Origin: Dactylorhiza incarnata
Lineage: Eukaryota > Streptophyta > Magnoliopsida > Asparagales > Orchidaceae
Assembly (NCBI GenBank): GCA_033032865.1
Contig: JAWHQI010000005.1
Span: 10,502,001 to 10,566,000 of the forward strand
DNA: 64,000 bases
Direction: 5' to 3'
The notes under the pieces were generated by a model. The model searched no databases. It was given only the letters and a program-made list of their open reading frames with translations, and was not told where the DNA came from. Shown here piece by piece: positions 32,795 through 43,360 of the stretch. A program made the position numbers and the translations under genes. How positions within the stretch are numbered: position 1 is the first letter of the stretch; the number at the start of each line of letters is the position of its first letter.

Positions 32795-34483
32795 GTGGAT
32801 ACTACTGCTGAACCAACTCCAACTGCTGACCACATCACAGTTAGAGATCATCCAATTTCACAAGTGATTGGTGATATCACAGCAGGTGTTCAAACAAGGC
32901 ATCAATTACACCAAAATCAGATGCATACTTGCTTTCTATCACAAGTTGAACCTCAACCCATAAAAGATGCAGAACAAGATCCAAACTGGATCATTGTAAT
33001 GCAAGAGGAACTCAACCAATTTGAAAGAAACAAGGTTTGGGATTTGGTTCCAAGACCATAAGGCCATCCAGTTATTGGCACCAAGTGGGTCTTCAGGAAC
33101 AAGCTTGATGATCAAGGAAATATTGTGAGAAATAAAGCAAGATTGGTAGCTCAAGGATATTCACGGGAAGAAGGCATAGATTATGATCAAACATTTGCCC
33201 CTGTTGCAAGGCTTGATGCTATAAGGATTTTCTTGGCCTTTGCTGTATTCAAGAAGTTCAAGGTATATCAAATGGATGTGAAAAGTGCTTTTCTCAATGG
33301 AGACATCAAATAAGAAGTCTTTGTGGAACAACCACCAGGTTTCATCTCTCCAACTCATTCCTCCTATGTATTTAAACTTAATAAAGCTCTTTATGGTCTC
33401 AAACAAGCTCCCAGAGCATGGTATGAGACTTTAGCTAACTTTCTCTTGGAAAACAATTTCTGTAGAGGCATGGTAGACAAAACATTATTTTATAAAGTAC
33501 ATAAAAGTCAAACTCTACTAGTTCAAATATATATAGATGACATCATCTTTGGATCTACTGCTTTAAATTTGTGCAAAAGATTTTTCAATCTAATGCAATC
33601 AAGATTTGAAATGAGTAGTATGGGTGAATTATCATACTTCCTTGGTCTTCAAGTGAAGCAAACCCCATCAGGAATCTTCATCTCTTAATCTAAGTATGCT
33701 AAGGAATTGGTGAAAAGATTTGGAATGTCTGATTCTTCTACTATGAAGACACCCATGGCCTCTAATGTTGTTATTAATACTGATGAATCAGGGAAACCTG
33801 TTGATCAGAAACTGTATAGGGCAATTGTTGGCTCTCTACTCTATTTAACAGCCAGTAGGCCAACCATAATGTTTGCTACATGCATTTGTGCTAGGTTTCA
33901 AGTTAATCCTAAAGAATCTCATCTTACTTTTCTAAAAAGAATTTTAAGATACCTAAAGGGTTGCCCTAATCTAGGACTTTGGTATCCAACAACATCTGAA
34001 TTTGAATTAACTGGATTCTCAGACTCAGATTATGCTGGATGCAGGGTAGATAGGAAAAGCACATCAGGAACTTGTCAGTTTCTTGGTGATAGGCTTGTGT
34101 CTTGGTTTTGTAAGAAACAAACATCTGTGTCTACATCAATAGCTGAAGCTGAATACTTAGATGCTGGCAGTTGCTGCTCACAGATATTGTGGATACAAAA
34201 TCAGCTCCTAGACTATGGTGTCAGCTTAAATAATTCAGTTATATTTTGTGACAACACTAGTGCAATATCTATAGCACAAAATCCAGTTCTCCATAGTAGG
34301 ACTAAACACATAGAAATTAGGCACCACTTCCTTAGGGACAATATGGATAAAAACAAAATTTGCCTACAATTCATTTCTACTGATTTGCAAAGAGCTGATA
34401 TTTTCACCAAGCCCCTGGATGAAAAGAAGCACATCTTCTTTATAAATCAACTAGGAATGATAGATGGAGATTCAATCTGCTAA
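32795..34483 (+). pseudogene. Reverse transcriptase-RNase H region of element D pol
   Basis: It continues the integrase frame. [53 protein letters not shown] and the catalytic QIYIDDIIFGS are all readable. RNase H shows FSDSDYAGC, AEAEYLDAG and CDNTSAI. Nonsense codons at 33059-33061, 33311-33313 and 33686-33688 (all TAA) split an otherwise well kept frame. It ends at its own stop, 34481-34483. Confidence 0.87.
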
Positions 34484-34510
34484 AAATTAAGTATTTCTAT
34501 TTATCTAACA

Positions 34511-34844
34511 AATTCGTCGAACGAAGAACGACAAATTTGAATCATTTGTCGAACGGTGGTCTCTGAAACCTCTTAAACGCAGAGTCAGTTAAGGCAATTT
34601 CATTTGTCGAACGACGGTCGACGAAAAAGATGTTTTCGTCGAACGCTTTCAGACAAAGAAATAAAGCCTTTTCGACTTCTAATTTTATTAGGTTTTGTCG
34701 AACAATGGTTTACGAATGCGCCCCCATTCTTCGACCCTTCTATATAAGCCTTATTTTATCTTATTCTAAGCTTTGCGCCTATAGAAATCATTTTTCCCTC
34801 CAGTTCCCCTCTGCACTTGATCTTCAACTCTCTTTGCAGGAACA
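34511..34844 (+). promoter_or_regulatory. Promoter-like spacer between pol and env of element D
   Basis: About six TTCGTCGAACG/TTGTCGAACGACGG-type motifs (34511-34705), related to the LTR's CTCGACAAAT and GGTCGACGAATT repeats. A TATA box (TATATAA, 34741-34747) and a pyrimidine-rich leader with a possible splice acceptor (CTCTTTGCAG, 34830-34839) follow, 5 nt before the env ATG context. TATA to ATG is 104 nt. Inferred to transcribe env separately. Confidence 0.55.
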
Positions 34845-37627
34845 ATGGTGATTCCTCAGGCCTCTCTGCACCTAATGAAGTTTGACGCAGGTTTCGACAT
34901 TGACATGGACTCGTTTGCACAGTCAGACCAAATCTTCAAGGATATTCTTCAATCGCTGGATGAACAACATCAAAGGAAGCTTCTAAGCACCAGGCAGAAG
35001 ATAGCTGTTGCAGAGATAAAAGAATGGGTTTACACTGCAAAACCAGTCGATGAAAGCTTGTTGGGAACAATCTCAGGTCATCATGTCTCTCTCTCTCTCT
35101 CCCATCATCCTTTCTGAAATCTTTGGTTTTGAAAATGGTGAAGATGAATTAGACATAAGCTCAAATGAATTTGATGAAGCCTTAGTCAAAATGGGCCTTT
35201 TGACTGTAAACCCTAGCCACCTTCTGAAAAAGAACCTGTCTCAGGACTACAAGTTCTTGGCGGATATTGTTGGAAAAGTCTTGCTGAGCAAGACTTCTGG
35301 GCATGACTATATCAGTAGGCACCAATTTCTGTTGATGGTGGCCTTAATGGAGAAGAAGAAAGTCAACTGGGGATCAATTCTTTTTGACCTGATTAAAAAG
35401 AAAAACTCTAAAGACAATGTATGCTTTGGAAGAGTTTTAGGGATTTTTCTGCAGGAAAGGCATCCAGAGCTTCTGGTGTCACCAAAAGTGACAATAAATG
35501 CCAGCAAGAGGCTGACCTCAGCACTCTTTGCTAAATGGGATAGAGTAATTCCCAAGAAAAATACAGGAGCTGATGCCTCTAGATAAAGGAAAACTTCTGA
35601 GGACACAAGGACTGATCAAGTCACTCCCTCTACCCTTCTAGAAGCTCCTTCCTCAGTTCCTTCTTCCTATCATATCCTCTCTCCACCTGCTCAACAATCT
35701 CCTGTACATTCTCATTCTTCATCCCCTCCTTCAACTGCTAAATCACCCATCAATGATATTCCACTATCAACTGCCCACATCAATGATGTTCCACCTCCAC
35801 CTCTATCTTCAGAACCACTACCTACCACACCTCCATCTCCAATACATACTGAATATCATTCACCCATTCATTCTCCTAGTCCAATCCATCTAGGCATTCC
35901 CACACATACCACCAACATCAGCAATATCATTCCTCCAATCTCATCTCCATCCACTTCACAACCATCCTCTAGTCATCCACCAGATTATCCATCCCTCAAC
36001 CTCTCCTCCATTGCTGATCAAGTTTTTGATCATATCCTTCCTAAAATAAGCCAGCTCCTGGATGCAAAACTTGCTCTAGTTCTTCAGGCAATTTCTACTC
36101 TATCTGCTAAGATAGCTTCTCTTCCCTCCTCCACTGCTGTCCCTTCTTCTAGGGGCCTAGATTCAGGCTGCCCTGAAGCTAGGCAGGGGGAGATGTCCTA
36201 TGAAGAAGCTCCTGAAACAGAAGAAACTCCAGCAGATACATAAATTACAGTTTTTGATACAGATATAATTGATTCAGATATACAAGTTATAGAAGAAATA
36301 AATAGTATATGCATTCATCCATCCTGTGATCTATATAGTTTATTATCAAAATTTGATGTCACACATACTTCAAGGGTATCACCAAAGGTATACATAGAGG
36401 ATCTATCAAAGGCTCTGATTTGCCTTCCTCAGAAGACTCATTCTGATATCATACAAAATTACATATCCTCTATTCCTTCATCCACTGCTCAAGACATTCA
36501 AATAAAGGATCATTCTACAGAATATTAAGATGATCTTGCAGAATTCCTTGATGATACAACAACCTCACAAATTACTTCTTCACCTCCAATCCCTGTATGG
36601 AATGAAGAACCAATGCCAAGCTTTGATGAAATCTGGAGAGAAGCAGATGCAGAGTTTGACAAATCTGAGGAAGAAAGATTAAAGGCTCGTGAAGCAATCA
36701 AGGAAATTGATGATTTATACAATAAGCCAATCTCATCTTCTGACTCTGATGATGATGATGACAACAGTGATTCTGATGATACACTTTCAAAGAAAAGAAA
36801 GAAAAGAACAGCTATGTCAAAGGCTGCTCCCAAGCCCCCAAATTCAAATAATGACATTCCTCTGTACATTTTGTATTATGTTCCTCTTGATGAGAAAACT
36901 CCTCACTGGATGAAGCTCTCTAGAAATGAGAACAACAGGAGGAAGAAATTCAAGAAGACTGGCTGCATCCATGACAAACCAGTCAAGCACAATCCTCCTC
37001 CTCCTCCTCCAGCAGCTGGTGCAACAGGATCAGCAGGTGTATCATCTTCCTCTCAGAAGCCAAGCTCTCAACATTCAGGGAGACCTGGTAGTTCTAGTGG
37101 TTCTCAAGCCTCTAGATCAGCCAGTGCTCCTCCCTCTAAGAAATCAGCACCTTTCCTTCAAGAAAGACAAACCTTTTCTTCTTCTCAAATATCTTCAGAA
37201 TACAAACTTCACATTTCTGATAGATCTCTTCACAGAGATAGAGTACCTCAAAAGGTTATTCAAGACAAAAAATGATTCAGAAGATATTTATTATTGTCTA
37301 GATCCAGAAGAAGAGACAATCTGTCAGATGGCAAGACTGAGAGAAACAATTGCATATGCACAGATTAAAAAGGCTAAAGCAGAAGGCAAAGACTTCTCAA
37401 GTTTCTCAACCATGTCAGAATACAGAAGAAAAGAGCTTGAAAAATACAAAACAGTTAAAGCATTCAATGCTGAGGAATATATTGATATGCACCCAGAAGC
37501 ATTTATCCCTCATGTCAAAGAACAGAAAATTATTGGAGCTCAAGATTTGTTTATCAGCAAAAAGAAATCAGAAGACCCTAACAGGAAAATCATATTCAAG
37601 CCATCTTCTCAGGACAAAAGGTCTTAA
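34845..37627 (+). pseudogene. Env-like protein of element D
   Basis: Extra gene after pol, as in Sireviruses. It begins MVIPQASLHLMKFDAG and shifts frame in a CT microsatellite (about 35087-35103), then reads on with in-frame stops at 35584, 36241 and 36526, and shifts again near 37275. Order: a folded N-terminal region (about 220 residues), a Pro/Ser-rich region (35600-36200), an acidic region with Asp repeats (36740-36790), a basic region, a Pro run, Ser-rich low complexity and a charged helical C-terminus. No convincing signal peptide or fusion peptide is visible. Function in this family is unproven. Confidence 0.7.
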
Positions 37628-37807
37628 ATAAATTGCTTGGTTATGAATGTAAAGCTTCTAAACTCAGAGCATTTTTTTCTCTCTATCTAATGATCTATTT
37701 TAATCTATCAGATATATTTCAATTCATTGTTGCTCTGTTGATTATACTTTCTGCTGTATCTATTCAATTATTTGTCAAATATTATCCTAACCCAAATAGG
37801 GGGAGAT
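37628..37807 (+). other. 3' untranslated stretch and polypurine tract of element D
   Basis: T-rich sequence ending in AATAGGGGGAGAT next to the 3' LTR. A short frame (37633-37830) would encode a hydrophobic segment but runs into the LTR and has no clear start context. Confidence 0.7.
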
Positions 37808-39298
37808 TGCTGGAACAACCCTATTACTGATTTGGGCTAGGATCACTATATGTTGATTAGGATCTGTATTGACCCCAATGTATAGCCTTAGGGTCAATCT
37901 TTAGGCTGATTAGATTAGCAGAACTTAGGAAAATTCAAGCTCGACAAATGACTAGCAGCGGTCGACAAATTCTAAGCCAGCGCTCGACAAATGACTAGCA
38001 GCGGTCGACAAATTCTAAGCCAGCGCTCGACAAATGACTAGCAGCGGTCGACAAATTCTAAGCCAGCGCTCGACAAATGACTAGCAGCGGTCGACGAATT
38101 TTAAGCCAGCGCTCGACAAATTTCTAGCAGCGGTCGACGAATTCTAGCCAGCGCTCGACAAATTGCTTTCTGATGTTCAGACTTATATTCTCAGTGGATG
38201 TCAGTTCTCTGAAGTCAACTCAGCAGAATAACAGATATATTTATTTCTCCTTGGACGTATTCAGGCAGCCAAGTAAGGATATCTTTCTTATTTATTATAT
38301 TCTTATATTCCTTCTATTCCAAGAAGAAGAATAGCCGTTGACATTTAATGCCAAGGCATATTTCTCGACAAAAGGAATTGAAAGGACCTGCCAAAGTCGT
38401 TTTTGGGTGGCTACCTAGTTCCAAGAAGGATTTAAGTCAGAAAAATATATTCCTTAAAATAGACAGAAGATTTTGAATTTGAAATATAACAAGCTATCGA
38501 AAAAGATATAGAGATCAAGTATTCCTTCTGAAAAACAAAAGAATAGCAGCAGCTTAAGAAGAAGAAGAAGAAGAAAAATATATTTTTTTTGAAGCATTCT
38601 TCCTCAGCAAAGAAGCATCCTCTTTATTCTGAGAACAAGATTCAATCTCTCAGATCTGCTGCAAAACAAAGTCTTTCAATAGCAACAACAATCTGAAGAT
38701 TAACTTCTTCCAGATAATCAGCTACAAAGACTTTTGTTTGTGAAAGCTCTGTCCTCAAAGCTGTCATCAACTCTCAACAGACAGGGGGAGCTTTCAACTT
38801 CAACATCTTTTGTCTTCTCTCAGATCATTGACAGAGAAGAACACTCTATACTTTTTATCTAATCTTGTACAAGGTTAATACTCCCTTAAAAAGTTTACCC
38901 AGTGGTGGCAAGACACCTTATCAAAAAATCTCTGTGTGGTTTTTAAGCACCTTATCAAAAGCTTATTGGTGTATGGACACCTTATCAAAAACCCCTTGGT
39001 GCCTGAGCACCTTATCAACCCTCCTAGTGGATTCCTACCAAGGGTGGTAGAAGAGTAGACGTACACAGATTTATTGGGGTACTACTATAGCTCCTTGTGT
39101 CTTCTGTGCTTGTTTATTTTCTGTGTGCTTGTGCTGTGTGCTTCTCATTACTCCTGTCTTTATCTTTCACTCTCACTGATTACATATATATTTACTCAGT
39201 ATTTTAAAATTCAGCTATAAAACTAAACAAAAAGTTTTAATACTCTATTCACCCCCCCCCCCCCTCTAGAGTAAATTAAGATCTGACCTCCACTTTCA
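37808..39298 (+). repeat. 3' LTR of element D
   Basis: 1491 bp, TGCTGGAACAACC...CACTTTCA. It contains the five-unit TCGAC array (37938-38165), a GAA-rich stretch (about 38555-38585), the CACCTTATCA hairpin array (38904-39020) and a C tract (39251-39264). Confidence 0.92.
38904..39020 (+). repeat. CACCTTATCA hairpin array in the D 3' LTR
   Basis: Four CACCTTATCA copies at 38914, 38948, 38978 and 39008, about 30-34 bp apart. Each is the 3' arm of a small hairpin. Stems change together: GGTGT/ACACC (38968-38972 with 38977-38981) and GGTGC/GCACC (38998-39002 with 39007-39011). The 5' LTR copy is deleted. Confidence 0.75.
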
Positions 39299-39332
39299 CT
39301 TTGCTTAACTTAAATCCTAAATTTCTATATCA
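39299..39332 (+). repeat. 5' LTR of element G, last part
   Basis: CTTTG duplication, then CTTAACTTAAATCC...TTCTATATCA, matching 51831-51860 of the G 3' LTR. Confidence 0.9.
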
Positions 39333-39338
39333 AGTTTT

Positions 39339-39356
39339 TGGCGCCGTTGCCGGGGA
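39339..39356 (+). other. Primer-binding site of element G
   Basis: TGGCGCCGTTGCCGGGGA, the standard Athila/Tat-type primer site. Confidence 0.9.
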
Positions 39357-39660
39357 CTTTGCGTAGATCTTTTGAAAAGAGGATAGCTATTAATTTTATC
39401 GTGTTTTTTTTTTTCATTTTACTTTTTCTAAATAAAAAAAATATATCTTAAAGGTGTAATCAAAATCTTGGAAAGGGACATTTGGGTTATCATCCCATCG
39501 CACCTCATAGTACCGGTGAGAACCACTCACAGGGTATACCTCGAGAAATCCTAAAAGAAAAAAATATAATAATAAAGTTTTCCTCTCTCTTTATTTTTAG
39601 TTTTATTATTCTCTCTTTTCTCTTTTTCGCTTTCTTGTTTCTCTTTTTCCTTTTTAGTGT
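39357..39660 (+). other. Leader of element G with the shared block
   Basis: Non-coding. Bases 39463-39555 are the block also found at 43650-43742 in the same element and in elements A and B. In this copy GTGAG-AACCA-CTCAC could form a hairpin. Confidence 0.75.
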
Positions 39661-41008
39661 ATGACCCGAGGTAGCACTTTTAATATTCCATTTGATCTAG
39701 AGATCGAGCGAACCCTTTCGTGGCACTGTCGTTCTCGTGATCAGGAAATTCAATTATTATTCGAAGAGTCGATCGGGGACACTAACACAACAAATATTCG
39801 AAGAGTCAAGTATTATTCGCCCCGTAGTGGCGAACAATAACTTTTAGATCAAGTCCAGCATCATACAAATTGTGCAGCAATCAGTGACCTTTGATGGTCA
39901 GCCGGACGAAGATCCAAACTGTCATATTTCTAATTTTCTCAAAATCTGTGACACGTTTAAAATCAATGGCGTCACCAATGACGCCATTGAAATATGTCTT
40001 TTTCCTTTTTCTTTGCGGTCTATGGCCAAGCAGTGGTTGGGCTCACATCCTAGGGAGTCCAACACTATATGGGCCGATATGGCGGAAAAATTCCTCACTA
40101 AATATTTCCCGCCCGCAAAGACAGCCAAATTGCGAATAGATATTGCATCGTTTATGCAAATCAACTCAGAGACTCTCAACGATACATGGGAGCGCTTCAA
40201 GTAACTTTTGCGTAGATGTCCCCACCACGCACTTCCCACTTGGCAAAAAGTGCAAATCTTTTATCATGGCTTGAATTTCCAAACTAGGAAAATGGTTGAT
40301 GCGGCCGCTGGGGGTACATTAAATAAAAAAAACTTGGAGGCCGCTCAAGAGCTTTTTGAGGAAATGTCCATGAATGCTCACTAATGGAATATTCCCCGAT
40401 CTAGGCCTAGCAGAACAGCCAGAATTTTTGAAGTTGACGCAAATGCAAATTTAGCTTTATAAGTTGAGTGCTTAACAAAGCAAGTGGAGGAGATGTCTGC
40501 TTCCTCCGCCACTCCTCCTTGGGCTAATAATATTTTAATTGAAGAGCAGGTTGACTACATGGGAAATCCACTTTGTCCTTCCTATAATCCAAACTCCGCT
40601 CCATACAACAATATTTACAATGCGGGTTATAAGAACCACCCGAATTTGTCATGGAGCAACTAAGGAAATGCTCAGAGTCCTTTAGATTTGAATCAACCTC
40701 CTAATCAACTTCTTAACTTACCTCCCCCTCCAAATTTTAATCTGCCCGGTTTTCCACCACAACAACAAAAGCTCTCTCCGCTTGAAGAGGTCTTTGCAAA
40801 ATATGTTGCTATAAATGAAACAAACATCCGGAACCTTACCAGAACGATCAAAAATTTAGAGAATCAAGTGGGCAAACTCGCAAAGATGTTCTCCGTGGGT
40901 CAGCTACGCTTGTTCCGCACGCTTGTTCCGCACGCTTCTAGTTCTAATATTCTGTATCGGTCTAAATTTAGGAGTGAGTGCGCCGAAAAAAATTATAAAA
41001 AAAATTAG
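39661..41008 (+). pseudogene. Gag of element G (Athila type)
   Basis: Starts MTRGSTFNIPFDLEIERTL. The capsid is well preserved at 39872-40204 (FDGQPDEDPNCHISNFLKI; FPFSLRSMAKQWLGS; FLTKYFPPAKTAKLR), the characteristic Athila gag. It continues past an in-frame TAA (40202-40204) into LLRRCPHH and a Pro/Gln/Asn-rich linker, then a coiled-coil-like segment at 40790-40900 (NIRNLTRTIKNLENQVGKLA). The initial segment and the capsid are in different frames and several stops interrupt it. No zinc knuckle is seen. Confidence 0.82.
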
Positions 41009-41199
41009 AAATTTTAAAACAAATTCATATTAATGTACTCTTCTGCGAGGCTATCTCTCAAATGCCGAAGTATGCAAAATATCTTAAGGAGTTGCTCTCC
41101 AATAAGAAGAAATTATAAGATATTTCGCATATTTCCTTAAACGCAGAATGCTCCGCGATTATACTCAACAAATTGCCTCAAAAAGAAAAATGCCCCGGG

Positions 41200-41587
41200 A
41201 CGGTTTTCCATCCCGTGTCTATTTGGCAATTCTTTAGTAAAACACGCTTTAGCGGATCTTGGAGCAAGCATAAACCTCATGCCTTTTTAGTCATTCAAAA
41301 AGCTAGGTCTAGGAAATCCTAGCCTCACTCGAATGAGTATTCAATTAGCAGATCGTTCATTAAAATATCCGGTAGGGATAGGGGAGGATGTGCTCGTTAA
41401 GGTTGACAAGTTCATCTTCCCTGTGTACTTTGTCATTCTTGATATCGAAGAGGATGCTGAAGTACCCCTCATACTCGGCCTCCCCTTCCTTGCCACCTCG
41501 CGCGCAATTATCGACATAAGTAACGGAAAGCTCCTCCTTCGGGTTGGAGACAATGAAGTTACTTTTAGTATAAATCCCTCGATGTGA
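41200..41587 (+). pseudogene. Protease of element G
   Basis: Retropepsin with active site ADLGASINLMP (about 41248-41283), an in-frame TAG soon after, then an open frame with MSIQLADRSLKYPVG, PVYFVILDIEEDAEVPLILG and PFLATSRAIIDIS, the conserved distal motif of Athila proteases. It ends at 41585-41587. Confidence 0.82.
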
Positions 41588-41805
41588 AACACCATAGAGA
41601 ATGGCGATTCATGCTTCTATTTAGAAGAATGTTTTGAGAATGAATTTTATTCACTTCCCGAGTTAGTCTCCACATCGAGTCACGATTCCGAGCTCGCCGA
41701 GCACTTTTGTCTTGAAAAAGAAGTCTCTCCCTCCACACGACCAAAACCACTATATTTAGAAAAATTAAAAATCAAAATTTTTATGAAGAGCCACCCGTTT
41801 TAGAA

Positions 41806-43103
41806 TTGAAACAACTCCCGCCTCACCTAAAATATCTATTTTTAGAAAATGAGTCTAAGCTACCCATTATCGTTTCATCCGAACTTAGCGATTCAGAAAT
41901 TTCTGAAATGACTATAGTCTTAAGCAAGCACCGCCACGCAATTGCGTGGCAAATATCGGATATCAAGGGTATTAACCCTTCCTTCTGCACTCACAAAATC
42001 TTCCTCAAAGATAATTCCTGTAACGCGGTCCAGCCTCAACGATGACTAAACCTTAATATGAAAGAAGTAGTTAAGGCTGAAGTTATCAAACTTCTAGACA
42101 CGGGAATCATCTACCTGAAATCGGATAGTTCTTGGGTTAGCCTAGTATAAGTCGTGCTGAAGAAAGGCGGCGTAACGGTAGTAGCGAATGAAAATTATGA
42201 ATTGATCCCAACCCATATCATTACGGGTTGGTGGATGTGCATTGTTTATCAAAAACTAAATGATGCCACCCGTAAAGATCACTTCTTGTTACCTTTTATC
42301 GATCAAATTTTAAAGAGCCTTTTAGGTCACTCCTACTATTATTTTCTCGATGGTCTGTCGGGATATTTTCAAATCCCTATTTCGCCTGACGACCAAGAGA
42401 AAACAACATTCACTTGTCCCTTGGCACCTTCTCTTATCGAAGGATGCCATTTAGTCTTTGTAACGCACCAACTACATTCCAAAGATGTATGCTGGCGATA
42501 TTCGACGAGTTATTAGAGGAAGTGATGGAAGTTTTCATGGACGACTTTTCCGTTTTCGGAAACTCTTTTCAAAATTGTTTAAAAAATCTTGAGCGCGTGC
42601 TACAACGTTGTGAGGAAACAAATTTAGCTCTCAATTGGGAGAAATGTCATTTTATGGTCAAAGAAGGATTATTCCTTGGCCATAAAATATCGGGAAAGGG
42701 GATCAAGGTCGATGGGGCCAAGATTGAAGTTATCGAAAAACTTCCCCCTCCAACGAATGTAAAAGCAATTAGAAGTTTCCTAGGCCACGCAGGGTTCTAT
42801 TGGCATTTCATACAAATTTTTTCCAAAATCACGAAGCTGTTAACCCATCTTCTCGAGAAAGAATCTTCTTTCCTTTTTAATGACGAATGCCACTTGGCCT
42901 TTAAACTTATAAAAGATAAGCTTATAAACTCTCCGATTCTAGTCGCATCGGATTGGTCGCTCCCTTTTGAAATTATGTGTGACACGAGTGATATTGCGGT
43001 AGGCGTCGTATTAAGCCAACGGGTGAGTAAGTATTTCCACCCGATTTATTATGCGAGCAAAACATTCACGTCGGCACAAGCAAACTTCAACAATTTCTCC
43101 TAA
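41806..43103 (+). pseudogene. Reverse transcriptase with partial RNase H of element G
   Basis: Gypsy reverse transcriptase in two overlapping frames (shift at about 42414-42516). Readable parts: SKHRHAIAWQISDIKGI, DATRKDHFLLPFIDQIL, LDGLSGYFQIPIS, MPFSLCNAPTTFQRCM, the catalytic VFMDDFSVFG with both aspartates, LFLGHKIS and IRSFLGHAGFYWHFI. RNase H starts (CDTSDIAVGVVLSQR; YYASKTF) and breaks off at a deletion near 43103. Earlier stops lie near 42043 and 42147. Confidence 0.85.
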
Positions 43104-43106
43104 AAG

Positions 43107-43360
43107 GTTCCTATGGGACAATTCTAATTTCCCACCCGGAAAAAGGTTCCTTCAAAGTAAACGGGCACCACCTTATGTTATATCTTCCTGGAGATATTTC
43201 GAATGAAAAGAGTGATTCTATTATTCTTCCACCAATATCGCAAGCGCCAATTGGGTCAAGCTACGCGACCTTAAACAAAATGCTTTTGGGAGACACCCCA
43301 AAGTTATTTTTTATTGTTTTCTTTTATTTTTGTTTCTTCTTTAACATGTTTTGTAGGTAA
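43107..43360 (+). pseudogene. C-terminal tip of Athila pol, element G
   Basis: SHPEKGSFKVNGHHLMLYLPG matches the extreme C-terminus of Athila polyproteins, directly after the broken RNase H. The remainder of RNase H and the integrase have therefore been lost by internal deletion. Confidence 0.6.

Larger units (their letters stand above)
29088..39298 (+). mobile_element. Element D: Sirevirus in the G 5' LTR
   Basis: 10.2 kb. A 5' LTR remnant (29088-29704) is fused directly to mid-gag; then come protease-integrase, reverse transcriptase-RNase H, an internal promoter-like spacer, an env-like gene, a purine tract and a full 3' LTR (37808-39298). The second half of the 5' LTR, the primer site and the gag start are deleted. 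The shared LTR parts are nearly identical, so the insertion is fairly recent, as its deep nesting implies. Confidence 0.92.

Noticed and set aside
35080..35104. CT microsatellite as a regulatory element
   Set aside because: It lies inside the env-like coding sequence and is explained by replication slippage that caused the frameshift.
37633..37830. Hydrophobic short frame after D env as a transmembrane anchor
   Set aside because: T-rich 3' untranslated sequence, out of frame with env and running into the LTR; no counterpart in element F.
37938..38165. Regular repeat of 41-44 bp resembling a CRISPR array
   Set aside because: Units are contiguous with no unique spacers, lie in a retrotransposon LTR, recur in the other LTR, and the DNA is from a plant.
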